NCBI GenBank assembly: GCA_030426005.1
Contig: JAUHZM010000056.1
Location: forward strand, 1-13,152
Origin: Gammaproteobacteria bacterium
GTDB taxonomy: Bacteria > Pseudomonadota > Gammaproteobacteria > Arenicellales > Arenicellaceae
Direction: 5' to 3'
DNA length: 13,152 nucleotides
The notes under the pieces were generated by a model that was given only the letters and a program-made list of their open reading frames with translations, was not told the DNA's origin and searched no databases. Shown in pieces: positions 1 to 7,226 of this stretch (within the stretch, counting starts at the first letter, position 1; each line of letters starts with the position of its first letter). Made by a program: the position numbers and the translations under genes.

Positions 1-1489
1 GAACACGTTGCATCCACACACCCGGCTTAGGCAACAAGGCTGTCCAGGCCGGTACCCAACTTAACAACAGATACGGTAACGCCAAGCCGAGACCGAGCGC
101 CATCAATACGGTCATTGTCACGGGTGCCGTTTGTGTCACAGCAAAGCCAATCGCTGGCCCCATAAAGGGCGCAGTGCATGGCGTCGCCACCAATACCGCC
201 AACACACCAGTAAAGAACGAGCCACGGTAGCCAGTTTGGTTTGCTAAGTTGGACCCAATCCCCATCAAGCGTGTGCCAATCTCTACAAAGCCAGACAGAC
301 TCAAGGCCAGCACAAATAACACCAGAGCCACTAAGCTGACAAATAGCGGCGATTGTAATTGAAAGCCCCAGCCGATCTGTTCGCCAGCCGCTTTGAAGGC
401 GATTAGCAGTCCACCCAAAACTACAAAGCTCGCCAACACCCCTGCGGTGTATGTCAGCCCATGTCGTCTCGCGTGTTTTGCACTGCCACCGGAATGCGAC
501 ACCAAACTCAGCGCCTTGATAAACAGCACCGGAAACACACATGGCATTAAATTAAGAATCACACCACCCGCTAACGCCAACAACAAGGCCACACCGAGAC
601 TTAATGATGTCGGCTCGTTAACCAGTGACGCTACCGGCGGAGACGCACCCAAAGGCCCAGGCAATGACAACACTTCATAGGCAAGCGGCCCACCGTCACC
701 GCCGTCAACCACCAACACGCCACCCAATGGGTTAGAAAAACGCAGATCGCCTTTTTGAGTCGTTATCGAAATAAATGCGGGATCAATCACAAGCTGTTGT
801 TCTGCCGGTGCGGATACAAAGCCCCACTCGAACGGAAAGTAGGTGATTGACTCAGCCCGAGTCAGCGCCGGCGCTGGGCTGAATTCCAGTCGCACCTCAT
901 CACCGGCATCGGCGTACTGATATGCTGACTCGATGCTCAACTTCTTGGGTAGCGCCGCCCGCGTTCGCGCGAACTCGTCGGCATGAGTTGGATTAATTTC
1001 GGCTTGTGAACCGGTCGGAATTTCCAACCGCAAGCTGGCGCGCTCGGGAATGCATTCCTCTTCGCATACCAGCCAATTGGCCTCGGCCTCTAAGACTAGC
1101 GGTTCGCCACTCGGCCAGTCCGCGGCCAGTTGCATGTCTATCAGGTGCATCGCCGTGCCGTGATACCCGTAATTCGCGACCGGCCCCACATACTGCCGCT
1201 CGGGAAACGGCCACTGAATGTCACCCGCACTGACGCCATCTGGTAACGCCCACACTATCGCCGTCGGCTGCCCAGAATCACCGGGATTCCGCCAATACGT
1301 GTGCCAACCGTCACGGATATCCAATTGCAACGCCACACTAAAGCGAGACCCCGGCACCACCACCGCCTGTTCCGAGACCATGCTCGCCACCACGTTCTCT
1401 GTCGTGACTGGATTGGCCTGCGAACACAGGCTATAGAGAAAGCCAACCGTGATAAGCGCGGCTTTGTGGAGTGCAGTTCTGTAGGTCAT
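1..1489 (-). CDS. DsbD/ScsB-like thiol:disulfide interchange transporter (partial, C-terminus off the left edge)
   Basis: An open frame of 496 codons runs without a stop from an ATG at 1489 to the window edge; an in-frame TAA lies eight codons upstream. Residues 1-25 look like a Sec signal peptide ending SQA. The periplasmic N-terminal domain (about 26-290) contains GWHTYWRNPGDSGQPT (61-76) and the pair Cys142/Cys146 in WLVCEEECIPE. This is typical of the ScsB-type DsbD branch rather than E. coli DsbD. The membrane part begins near 295 and carries the two conserved cysteine motifs NLMPCVFPVL (Cys317) and ATPCTAPFMG (Cys438). These pass electrons from cytoplasmic thioredoxin to the periplasm. 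The C-terminal thioredoxin-like domain expected in this family would lie beyond the window. No clear Shine-Dalgarno sequence precedes the ATG. Family assignment is confident; the periplasmic partner is unknown. Confidence 0.92.
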   Translation of the reverse strand, partial: MTYRTALHKAALITVGFLYSLCSQANPVTTENVVASMVSEQAVVVPGSRFSVALQLDIRDGWHTYWRNPGDSGQPTAIVWALPDGVSAGDIQWPFPERQYVGPVANYGYHGTAMHLIDMQLAADWPSGEPLVLEAEANWLVCEEECIPERASLRLEIPTGSQAEINPTHADEFARTRAALPKKLSIESAYQYADAGDEVRLEFSPAPALTRAESITYFPFEWGFVSAPAEQQLVIDPAFISITTQKGDLRFSNPLGGVLVVDGGDGGPLAYEVLSLPGPLGASPPVASLVNEPTSLSLGVALLLALAGGVILNLMPCVFPVLFIKALSLVSHSGGSAKHARRHGLTYTAGVLASFVVLGGLLIAFKAAGEQIGWGFQLQSPLFVSLVALVLFVLALSLSGFVEIGTRLMGIGSNLANQTGYRGSFFTGVLAVLVATPCTAPFMGPAIGFAVTQTAPVTMTVLMALGLGLALPYLLLSWVPAWTALLPKPGVWMQRV

Positions 1490-1527
1490 ACCAATGAGTT
1501 TAGCGCGCTTTTAGAAAGTGGAAGTAT

Positions 1528-1560
1528 AGATTGCCACGTCGCTACGCTCCTCGCAATGAC
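1528..1560 (-). repeat. Dispersed intergenic repeat, family A, copy 1
   Basis: Read on the minus strand, this is the GTCATTGCGAGGAGCG...GTGGCAATCT type. It matches the copy at 1702-1735 with one mismatch over about 33 bases. Its ends, ATTGC and GCAAT, are inverted, so the RNA could fold. It lies in non-coding DNA upstream of the DsbD-like gene. Confidence 0.85.
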
Positions 1561-1637
1561 GGCGGTGAACAACGACTTCATTCAACTACTCTCAACCATC
1601 TTCCGATGTTCTGGCCTCACCTCAGTTACACCCCATG

Positions 1638-1677
1638 GTCATACCCCACGGGCAGGCTATGCGCTCCTGCGTGCAGC
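1638..1677 (+). repeat. Dispersed intergenic repeat, family C, copy 1 (degenerate)
   Basis: It starts GTCATACCCCACGGGCAGGCT and continues with a GC-rich, partly palindromic stretch. It resembles the better copy at 1792-1843 and the start of the copy at 4128-4168. No coding sequence is supported here. Confidence 0.7.
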
Positions 1678-1701
1678 GAAGGCTCTCCTCTCCTTCCACG
1701 A

Positions 1702-1735
1702 AGATTGCCACGTCGCTGCGCTCCTCGCAATGACG
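1702..1735 (-). repeat. Dispersed intergenic repeat, family A, copy 2
   Basis: Nearly identical to 1528-1560 and in the same orientation. The two copies flank the family C element at 1638. The stretch 1490-1851 therefore consists largely of alternating repeats A-C-A-C and holds no gene that I can support. Confidence 0.85.
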
Positions 1736-1791
1736 CGACTACACAACTGGTGACAACTCAGGGCCACCTTAGTACCCCAGAACAAATTATC

Positions 1792-1843
1792 GTCATACCC
1801 CAAGGGCAGGCTCCGCGCTCATGAGCGCAGCCATGGATCCAAC
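1792..1843 (+). repeat. Dispersed intergenic repeat, family C, copy 2, with hairpin
   Basis: It starts CGTCATACCCCAAGGGCAGG and contains a strong inverted repeat at 1809-1832: the perfect 14-base palindrome GCGCTCATGAGCGC (1815-1828), extended by GGC and GCC. It lies 20-43 bases past the stop codon of the minus-strand lipocalin gene. The hairpin could therefore protect or end that transcript, although there is no clear U-run. Its role is inferred. Confidence 0.75.
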
Positions 1844-1851
1844 CAAACTAA

Positions 1852-2391
1852 TCATCGCTCCGACAAACTTTGCTGTGGCACCTTCTGCAATTTCGTTACG
1901 TCATAGCCCAGTCGCTCGACTTCCTGCACCAGGCGTTCGTAGTCTGCATCGTCTATCGTCGGCGTTCTCGCCATCAGCCAGACGTAATCGCGTGCTTCGC
2001 GACCGATGATCACTTGGCTGTAATCCTCGTTCAGGTAAACAATTCGATAATCCGCTTTGATCGGCCAAATAAACTGCATTCCCCACTCGGCCTTGCTCTG
2101 CTGATCGCGCACGAAGCCCTTGGGTGTGTAGGTTTTCTTTGGGCCGTCATACGCGCCTTTATTAAACGTGAATGTGGTTGGAATATTCCCATCGTCATCC
2201 AGCACATAGCTCTCAACCGCGTTATACGCGTCACGTTCCAGGAAGGTTGGAATGTTGGCAATCACATACCAATCGCCCATAAATCGGTTTAAATCTACCG
2301 AAGGCACGGTCGGCATCGGTGCGCGAGTCGCGCAGGCGGCTGCAAGTAAGGTCAAAATCGAAACCAGAAATGCTCTTAATAATGTCTTCAT
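1852..2391 (-). CDS. blc: Blc-like bacterial lipocalin (outer-membrane lipoprotein)
   Basis: A protein of 179 residues starting at the ATG at 2391 (MKTLLR). A longer reading from a TTG at 2409 would add six residues before the signal peptide and is less likely. The signal peptide ends in a lipobox LAAAC with Cys20 as the lipidated residue. The lipocalin signature FMGDWYVIANIP is at about 37-48. The later lipocalin motif is DYVWLMARTP, close to the Blc pattern of a tryptophan followed by an arginine. The family is a single eight-stranded beta-barrel that binds lipids such as lysophospholipids and fatty acids on the outer membrane. Length is normal for Blc. It lies 45 bp after the M20 peptidase gene on the same strand and could be cotranscribed with it. 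No good Shine-Dalgarno sequence is visible. Confidence 0.92.
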   Translation of the reverse strand: MKTLLRAFLVSILTLLAAACATRAPMPTVPSVDLNRFMGDWYVIANIPTFLERDAYNAVESYVLDDDGNIPTTFTFNKGAYDGPKKTYTPKGFVRDQQSKAEWGMQFIWPIKADYRIVYLNEDYSQVIIGREARDYVWLMARTPTIDDADYERLVQEVERLGYDVTKLQKVPQQSLSER

Positions 2392-2436
2392 GGAGGAAGA
2401 CGTTAGCAAATCTGACTTCGATTTCTTGTCAAGACA

Positions 2437-3922
2437 TTACTCGATCTCTGCTACCTGATAGAAAAAATCCACAAACGCCATAGCGGCTTCTACTGCGCCA
2501 GCGACTTTCGGGTTAGTTGACTCCACCACGAAGTACTCGTCTGGAGCATGTGCGCCAGAACCGTGGCCTAAACCAAACTGACCAGCCGGTAACGACAGAG
2601 GTGGAGCAGTAAACATGGCACCCGGCCATGAGCCAGCGAGTCTTGGATTAAGCGTGGCATTCACGCCAGCACGACGATACGTGGCTAGCTCAGCTTGAAT
2701 AATGCGGCTGTCTTCGGCGGTTTCCGTTGGGTCGTAACCGCCACCGATTTTCATTTCAACGTCTTTAAACCCCCGCTCGTCCAAATGCGCTCGGAGTTTG
2801 GCTTCCGCTTCGGCACGTGTTTGGTTTGGCACTAAGCGCAAATCCAATTTCGCCACTGCTCGGCCGGGCAGCATCGTCTTGCCACCGGGGCCAGTGTAGC
2901 CCGCCACAAGGCCTTCGATATTCACAGTGGGTTGTGATGCCAAACGCTCCAGCGCCTGTTGGTACGGCAGATCATCAATCCAATGTTGTACGCCTAACAG
3001 TTTCTTGCGCGTGGCTTCATCGCTGCTGGCGGCGGCTTGGCCGATCAATTCTTTTTCACGTTCGGTCAACGGACGTACATTCTCAAACCAGCCATCAATC
3101 GCTGGGGTATTGCCATCCGGTGTAACCAAGGTTTGCAAGGCCTGCACCAAGCGCCAAGCCGGTGAATCGACCATGGCTTTCAGGCTCGAATGAATGTCTT
3201 TCTCAGGACCACGCCCCCAGTTCTCACCACTGGCAACCAGTTCCAACTCCACAATACCCTTGGCGCCCAGATTAACGCCGACATTACCCTTGTCGTCTTG
3301 CCAGCCGATCGGAATAAAAATACCTTCCGACTCTTTCAGCTTCGCCATGATGTCCGGGCGACTCACAATCTGCTTAAAATGCGGCGAGCCGATCTCCTCT
3401 TCACCTTCTGCCACCAATACCAGATTCACCGGCGGCTTTACACCGGCTTCTTTCATGGCATGCAAACCCGCCAATAACATCGCCTGCGGACCTTTCTGAT
3501 TTACCGCGCCACGACCAACCATCGCCTTACCAAAGCCCGGCTTATCAATAATCTTGCCTTCCAGTGGCGGCGATGACCACTCCGCCGGATCATACTGCTT
3601 CACGTCATACATAAAGTAGATCGCCAGCGTTCTCCGCGGTCTCAAACCCCGCATCCAACGCCAGCTTGCGCATATACTCCGCGCCCTCCGGCATGTTCAA
3701 ATCCTCCGCCGCAATCGACGGCAACGCAATCCACTCCTTCAAACGCGCAATCGACGCCGCCTTGCCTTTCTCAGCCGCCGCACGAATCGCCGCATACTCA
3801 TCAGATTCGGACGCAAATGCCTGTGACGCACTCCCAGTCACTGCAAACAAACCGGTCAACAAGACAGTTTTCAACACGCCTCGTCGCACAGAAAAAGGGA
3901 AAGAAGAAAAACGTTTACGCAT
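2437..3922 (-). pseudogene. Exported M20-family metallopeptidase, disrupted by a frame-changing deletion
   Basis: Two minus-strand frames belong to one gene. The upstream part starts at the ATG at 3922: MRKRF, then SVRRGVLK followed by a hydrophobic stretch and SQAFA. This resembles a Tat signal, followed by the start of the catalytic domain up to AGFETAEN, and stops at 3605. The downstream part continues as TLAIYFMYDVKQYDP from about 3635 and runs to the stop at 2437. It contains GRGAVNQKGP, the catalytic AEGEEEIGS, and the late histidine in SGAHAPDEYF. M20 enzymes normally have some 20-30 residues between the AGFET-like and TL.IYF.YDV elements, and here there are essentially none. So bases are missing as well as the frame shifted; a deletion of 3n+2 bases would fit. 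It is either a real pseudogene or an assembly error. The intact enzyme would hydrolyse peptides or amides in the periplasm. Confidence 0.8.
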
Positions 3923-3949
3923 GAGAAAGCCCTGAATTATTTTGTGGAG

Positions 3950-3963
3950 AGGTATTAATACCT
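3950..3963 (-). promoter_or_regulatory. Perfect 14-bp palindrome, possible operator upstream of the M20 gene
   Basis: AGGTATTAATACCT is its own reverse complement and lies 28 bases upstream of the M20 start codon. On the minus strand a weak promoter can be drawn: TTGTAG, 17 bases, then TATTAA, which falls inside the palindrome. A dimeric repressor could bind here. Both the promoter and the operator are inferred from pattern alone. Confidence 0.35.
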
Positions 3964-4040
3964 GCATCCAGGGCAAACTACAAATTAAACGCGTAGTGAG
4001 GAGAGTGATTTGCGGATAAGATTGCCGGCCCCTCCCCACA

Positions 4041-4069
4041 CCGTCATTCTGAACGCAGCGAAGAATCTC
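4041..4069 (+). repeat. Dispersed intergenic repeat, family B, copy 1
   Basis: Reads CCGTCATTCTGAACGCAGCG and then AAGAATCT. It differs by one base from 4192-4219. ATTCT and AGAAT form an inverted pair. It sits upstream of the M20 gene in a gene-free stretch (3923-4248). Confidence 0.85.
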
Positions 4070-4127
4070 TCAACCCAAAAAGCCGAATCCCAACAGCAAC
4101 GAAGAGTACCTAACAATCAATCACATC

Positions 4128-4168
4128 CGTCATACCCTAAGGGCAGTCGCCGCGCTTCTGAGTAGAAC
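4128..4168 (+). repeat. Dispersed intergenic repeat, family C, copy 3
   Basis: Starts CCGTCATACCCTAAGGGCAG and continues with CGCGCTTCTGAG, matching the left half of the copy at 1792. The hairpin half is decayed. It lies between the two family B copies. Confidence 0.7.
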
Positions 4169-4190
4169 ACAGACTCACCCTTCCCATCAC

Positions 4191-4219
4191 ACCGTCATTC
4201 TGAGCGCAGCGAAGAATCT
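4191..4219 (+). repeat. Dispersed intergenic repeat, family B, copy 2
   Basis: Reads ACCGTCATTCTGAGCGCAGC and then GAAGAATCT. It is the standard form of a repeat common in many bacterial genomes. It lies about 30 bases past the stop codon of the gene at 4249-4650. Apart from repeats, 3923-4248 holds nothing that I can call. Confidence 0.85.
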
Positions 4220-4248
4220 AATAACCAACACTTACTCTCCCCACACCA

Positions 4249-4650
4249 TTAATGACAACGATCCTTATTCAACGACACCTGAGCTAATTTTTTGTTGAGC
4301 GGATCCAAATAGTGCAAGGAAACCACCATGTCGAGCGCCAGCATCTCCTTGACGTCTCTGTCTCTACACAGTCTTGGCCCGATTACTTGCTCAATATACT
4401 GTTGATAGTTTTGTCTTTGTGAAAACGCGTTGTATTCCGTTATCTGATAGGTGATCACCATACCGCCGCTACTCGAATAAGCCCCCTTTAGCATCGTCAC
4501 CGAATCAATCATTTTACCTTTCTGTTCGTTGATCATTCGGATCGCCGTGTCTAAAGCGATTTCACGGTCGCTTCTCTCGCGAAAATAAAAGTAGTGCACC
4601 GCATACCAAACTACACCGATAACCACCAACCCTTTTATTAATTGTCCCAA
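4249..4650 (-). CDS. Small membrane-anchored protein of unknown function
   Basis: 133 residues. I do not recognise the family. The start is a TTG at 4650, supported by a clean AAGGAG eight bases upstream; the ATG nearer to that site is in another frame. Residues 4-22 (LIKGLVVIGVVWYAVHYFY) form one membrane segment, followed by a basic and acidic stretch. The C-terminal part is soluble: mixed alpha and beta, two cysteines (in RLCRDRD and near the C-terminus, KDRCH), and an ITYQITEYNAF segment that looks like a beta strand. By the positive-inside rule the soluble domain could face either side; the RERSDRE stretch after the segment slightly favours the cytoplasm. It is transcribed away from the alpha/beta hydrolase gene, with 186 bp between them. 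No neighbour suggests a role. Confidence 0.75.
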   Translation of the reverse strand: MGQLIKGLVVIGVVWYAVHYFYFRERSDREIALDTAIRMINEQKGKMIDSVTMLKGAYSSSGGMVITYQITEYNAFSQRQNYQQYIEQVIGPRLCRDRDVKEMLALDMVVSLHYLDPLNKKLAQVSLNKDRCH

Positions 4651-4836
4651 GACGCATTCTCCTTAACATTAGAAATTTGTATTACACCAGACCCTCTTAT
4701 CAAGCCTTGGCAACCACTATGATAGTCCAATACGTCAGGTGATGAATTACTATTTCCACGCGCTTAACTTGACCCCGATCACCTTAGTAAAAATAACGAC
4801 ACAGTTGACGCTGGCTCTTAGACTTGAGGTAATTAA

Positions 4837-5604
4837 ATGACGACGCTTAGAACAATCGCATTTGGGCTAATCCTGATTTATCTGGTTGTCGCCATGCTGC
4901 TCGTCATTTTCCAAAGGCAGTTTTTGTATTTTCCAACGCCGGATGTCTCGCATAATTTTCCGGTCATGAGTTTGGAAAGTGGCGATGAAACAATCAATGT
5001 CATCACACTCAATCCCCATAAAGCTAAGGCGATCCTTTATTTTGGTGGCAACGCAGAAACGGTTCTATACAACGCGCAAGGCTTTGCGGACTGGCTACCC
5101 GATCACACAATTTATCTGCTTAATTACCGAGGCTACGGAGGCAGCACCGGGTCACCGACCGAGCAAGGCTTGTACGCCGACGCACTCGCGCTCTACGATA
5201 AGGTTCATCAGTCACATGACTCGGTGTCGGTGATTGGCCGCAGTTTGGGTAGCGGCGTAGCCACCTTGTTAGCCACCCAAAGGCCGCTAACATCTGTGGT
5301 ATTGATCACACCCTACGACAGTATCCGCCAGGTTGCTCAAGACCTTTTACCGATCTACCCCATGTCTCTGTTACTAAAAGACCAATACGATTCATTGAGC
5401 CGCACCAGTCAGATAAACGCACCCGTGTTAATTATCACGGCGGAAAATGACCGGGTTATTCCAGCAAAACACTCCGACGCGTTGTTCAAAGCATTCACTA
5501 ATCAACAAGCGCAACGAACGGTCATCGAAGGGGCAGATCACAACAATCTATCGAGCGCACCAGAGTATAGAACAACTCTTATAGATTTTATCGTTGCGCA
5601 CTAA
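4837..5604 (+). CDS. Membrane-anchored alpha/beta hydrolase (BEM46/ABHD13-like)
   Basis: 255 residues. The ATG at 4837 has GAGG seven bases upstream. Residues 7-25 form an uncleaved N-terminal membrane anchor, after which the chain reads QRQFLYFPTPD, as in the BEM46/ABHD13/YfhR group. The oxyanion region is LYFGGNAE (67-74). Next come NYRGYGGSTGSPTEQGLYAD (96-115) and the nucleophile elbow GRSLGSG with Ser136. The acid is probably Asp205 in TAENDRVIP, and the base His235 in EGADHNN. All three catalytic residues are present, so it should be an active serine hydrolase such as an esterase, thioesterase or lipase. The substrate is unknown. It is monocistronic as far as can be seen and convergent with the glycosylase gene that ends 32 bp away. 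Confidence 0.9.
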   Translation: MTTLRTIAFGLILIYLVVAMLLVIFQRQFLYFPTPDVSHNFPVMSLESGDETINVITLNPHKAKAILYFGGNAETVLYNAQGFADWLPDHTIYLLNYRGYGGSTGSPTEQGLYADALALYDKVHQSHDSVSVIGRSLGSGVATLLATQRPLTSVVLITPYDSIRQVAQDLLPIYPMSLLLKDQYDSLSRTSQINAPVLIITAENDRVIPAKHSDALFKAFTNQQAQRTVIEGADHNNLSSAPEYRTTLIDFIVAH

Positions 5605-5636
5605 TCATTGAGGCTACTAAATGCCCTGCTTTTCTA

Positions 5637-6245
5637 TCAATCAAGAATCTGATTTAAGCCAGCAATAAACTCCGCTTTACCACCGTAAGACGGGTGGCGA
5701 ATAGCGTGTATCCGATGGTTTGGAAATGCTCGTTGGGCGCACGCAGTGCCCTTATTGCCCACGCCAACGATCACCTCGGGTTGAAAAATACCCTCCAATT
5801 TCTTTAGGAACCGTGCCCCAGAAGCCAGTTCTTTTGTCGTCGGTGCGCGGTTTTTATGTTTATTGCCTTTCGGGTGCGGATGAAACGGATACGCGTTCCA
5901 GCACAATGGGGTAACTTGTTTTGCCGTTAAATAATCCCACATGATCGTCGCCGTGTTTTCAGACTCGATTACGTCCAGAGTAATCTGCGAACGGAGTGAC
6001 TGAAGAAACGGGTGATCGAACCGCTGAAAAATCTGCCCGCTACTAAATGGAATACCGGTTAATTTCCCCCCCTTAAAACCAAGCGCTTCGCCAACCAGCA
6101 ATATTGGCTTGTAACGCAATTGATCAATCGCTCGTAAATAGGCCCTCAAATTATTCGCAAGCGCCGGATCTAAATACGGGTTTTTAATGACCGACGTATT
6201 TCTCTTTTTACTCAATTGCAAAACAAAGTCATCTATTAAATTCAT
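5637..6245 (-). CDS. Uracil-DNA-glycosylase-family protein
   Basis: 202 residues starting at the ATG at 6245. Three motifs of the uracil-DNA glycosylase superfamily are in order: LLVGEALGFKGGKLTGIPF (49-67) as motif 1; WNAYPFHPHP (116-125), the uracil-binding strand and loop; and RHPSYGGK (183-190), matching the DNA-intercalating H-P-S loop. The superfamily removes uracil or related damaged bases from DNA as the first step of base excision repair. This member is not the classical UNG type: motif 1 has GEALG instead of GQDPYH. Its exact substrate is therefore uncertain. An extended -10 promoter lies just upstream. No Shine-Dalgarno sequence is evident. Confidence 0.85.
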   Translation of the reverse strand: MNLIDDFVLQLSKKRNTSVIKNPYLDPALANNLRAYLRAIDQLRYKPILLVGEALGFKGGKLTGIPFSSGQIFQRFDHPFLQSLRSQITLDVIESENTATIMWDYLTAKQVTPLCWNAYPFHPHPKGNKHKNRAPTTKELASGARFLKKLEGIFQPEVIVGVGNKGTACAQRAFPNHRIHAIRHPSYGGKAEFIAGLNQILD

Positions 6246-6682
6246 GACTAGTCAAAATGATGCCCGCGTTAAACCGATTATATCAAGGGAATTAGTGAGG
6301 GCTAAATTTACTCAGACTCCATAATCTATTTGAAGCAGGTCAAGGTTGTATCTGGCCCCATTTAATTACAGATGCAGAGAGGTTGCGTCGCTCACCACCC
6401 TCTTTTGAAGCACGCGGTTTGGCCCGTTTTCCTTAGTTCAGTTGCCCCTACTTTCCCACAGCAAAAGCGGAGTAACATAGCCTTTTTCGAAAACCAATTT
6501 CTCAAGGGAGTGAGAGATTATCTTACAAATGTGCACTATCGCCTCACTGATATAAACCAATACGAAGTCTGTCGTTGACTCGTTTAACGCCAATCTTCTT
6601 GGTGCTGCTATCAGTAAAATGGAGTCAGCCCTATTCCCAAATGGTGCTGAATAAGGACAACGACAATTAAGAGGATTAAATT
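6246..6682. other. Non-coding leader of the peptide operon
   Basis: A stretch of 437 bp without a supported gene. The only longer plus-strand frame (68 codons from 6372) has no ribosome binding site and no recognisable product. No strong sigma-70 promoter for the downstream operon is visible. TTGACT at 6575 lacks a matching -10, and TATAAA at 6551 lacks a matching -35. Three short copies of an ATGGRGTCWG-like word occur (minus strand near 6310-6322 and 6350-6362, plus strand near 6617-6628). The operon may use another sigma factor or an activator. Confidence 0.5.
6277..6285 (-). promoter_or_regulatory. Extended -10 promoter for the glycosylase gene
   Basis: On the minus strand the sequence is TGATATAAT: a perfect TATAAT (6282-6277) preceded by the TG of an extended -10. 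The -35 region is poor (TTAGCC at 17 bases), as is usual for extended -10 promoters. Transcription would start near 6270, about 25 bases before the ATG. Confidence 0.55.
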
Positions 6683-7192
6683 ATGTCGAAGAAAAGTGAG
6701 TCTCCGCCGGAGCATCCACTACTGAAACGTCTTGTTTCTGAACAGACGATAGATGTTAAGGCAATACAAGGTTACGTTGGCCCATCTGACAACGATGAGT
6801 GCATACGTGTTTATTCAACACTCGACAATCTCGAAGAGAGCATTGAAGTGCGACGCGAGGATGTTATCCACCACGAGAACACGCCGGAAAACGTTTTGCC
6901 ACACGGCGCTATGACCGTATGGGTAAAAGGCGGAGCAGAAGTGGCTGTTAAGCTCGATCGTGTTGCAGCCGTGAGTAAAGTTGATCTTAAACGAGGTCGC
7001 CTGCGTATCCGTGTGCCCGGCTCGATTGACGGCCAGGTCTGCCAGTCTGTTTGCGGCGTTTGCCAATCGGTATGCAAGGTGGCTGCCTGTCAATCCGTCT
7101 GCGGAGTATGTCAATCCGTATGCGGTGTTTGCCAATCCGTATGTTCGGCAAGTATCAGAAACCGTGTTCCACGCGGTCGCTTCTGGCGCTAA
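6683..7192 (+). CDS. Candidate RiPP precursor: leader plus five CQSVC units
   Basis: 169 residues with GAGG eight bases before the ATG. Residues 1-115 form a hydrophilic, mostly acidic leader-like region without signal peptide or cysteine array (one Cys, Cys40). It contains ECIRVYSTLDNL, EVRREDVIHHEN and HGAMTVWVKGGAEV, which look like a small folded beta-rich domain. Residues 120-154 consist of five CQSVC units joined by GV, KVAA, GV, GV. Cysteines are at 120, 124, 127, 131, 136, 140, 143, 147, 150 and 154. The tail SASIRNRVPRGRFWR is basic. The gene opens an operon with a cysteine-dioxygenase-like cupin, a GRDP-like protein and a JmjC oxygenase. This is the layout expected of a peptide and its modifying enzymes. 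There is no double-glycine or other obvious cleavage site. Alternatively it is a metal-binding cysteine-rich protein. I do not recognise a named family. Confidence 0.8.
   Translation: MSKKSESPPEHPLLKRLVSEQTIDVKAIQGYVGPSDNDECIRVYSTLDNLEESIEVRREDVIHHENTPENVLPHGAMTVWVKGGAEVAVKLDRVAAVSKVDLKRGRLRIRVPGSIDGQVCQSVCGVCQSVCKVAACQSVCGVCQSVCGVCQSVCSASIRNRVPRGRFWR
7040..7144 (+). repeat. Tandem 21-base coding repeat, CQSVC(GV), five units
   Basis: Units start at 7040, 7061, 7088, 7109 and 7130. Spacing is 21 bases, except for one 27-base step where KVAA replaces GV. All five CQSVC units are identical as protein but use different codons: Q is CAG or CAA, S is TCT, TCG or TCC, V is GTT, GTA or GTC, and C is TGC or TGT. 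The protein sequence has therefore been conserved while silent sites drifted. Confidence 0.95.
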
Positions 7193-7226
7193 ACGAACAA
7201 TAACTTACCATTAACCGGAGGACGGC

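Noticed and set aside
1301..1824. Plus-strand frames of 97 and 150 codons over the repeat region
   Set aside because: They lie opposite the DsbD-like gene and across dispersed repeats (CHVATLLAMT, CHVAALLAMT are translated repeats).
1490..1851. Possible CRISPR array from the alternating repeats
   Set aside because: Only two copies per family, irregular spacing, no cas genes, and the repeats match common dispersed intergenic words.
2392..2409. TTG start for the lipocalin
   Set aside because: The ATG six codons later gives a normal lipoprotein signal peptide, and no ribosome binding site favours the TTG.
6372..6578. 68-codon plus-strand frame before the peptide operon; its HHPLLKHAV resembles EHPLLKRLV in the peptide leader
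   Set aside because: No ribosome binding site, the match covers only a few residues, and the rest is not protein-like. The resemblance is probably chance.
6575..6614. TTGACT as the -35 of an operon promoter
   Set aside because: No acceptable -10 at 16-18 bases.
7040..7144. CxxxCxxC spacing read as a radical SAM motif
   Set aside because: The protein is short and repetitive, with no barrel fold; the spacing simply follows from the repeat.
6981..7214. Alternative frames across the cysteine repeat, giving FANPYA- or TAYRLAN-like repeats
   Set aside because: A 21-base repeat shows periodicity in every frame. Only the CQSVC frame has a ribosome binding site, operon fit and purely silent variation between units.
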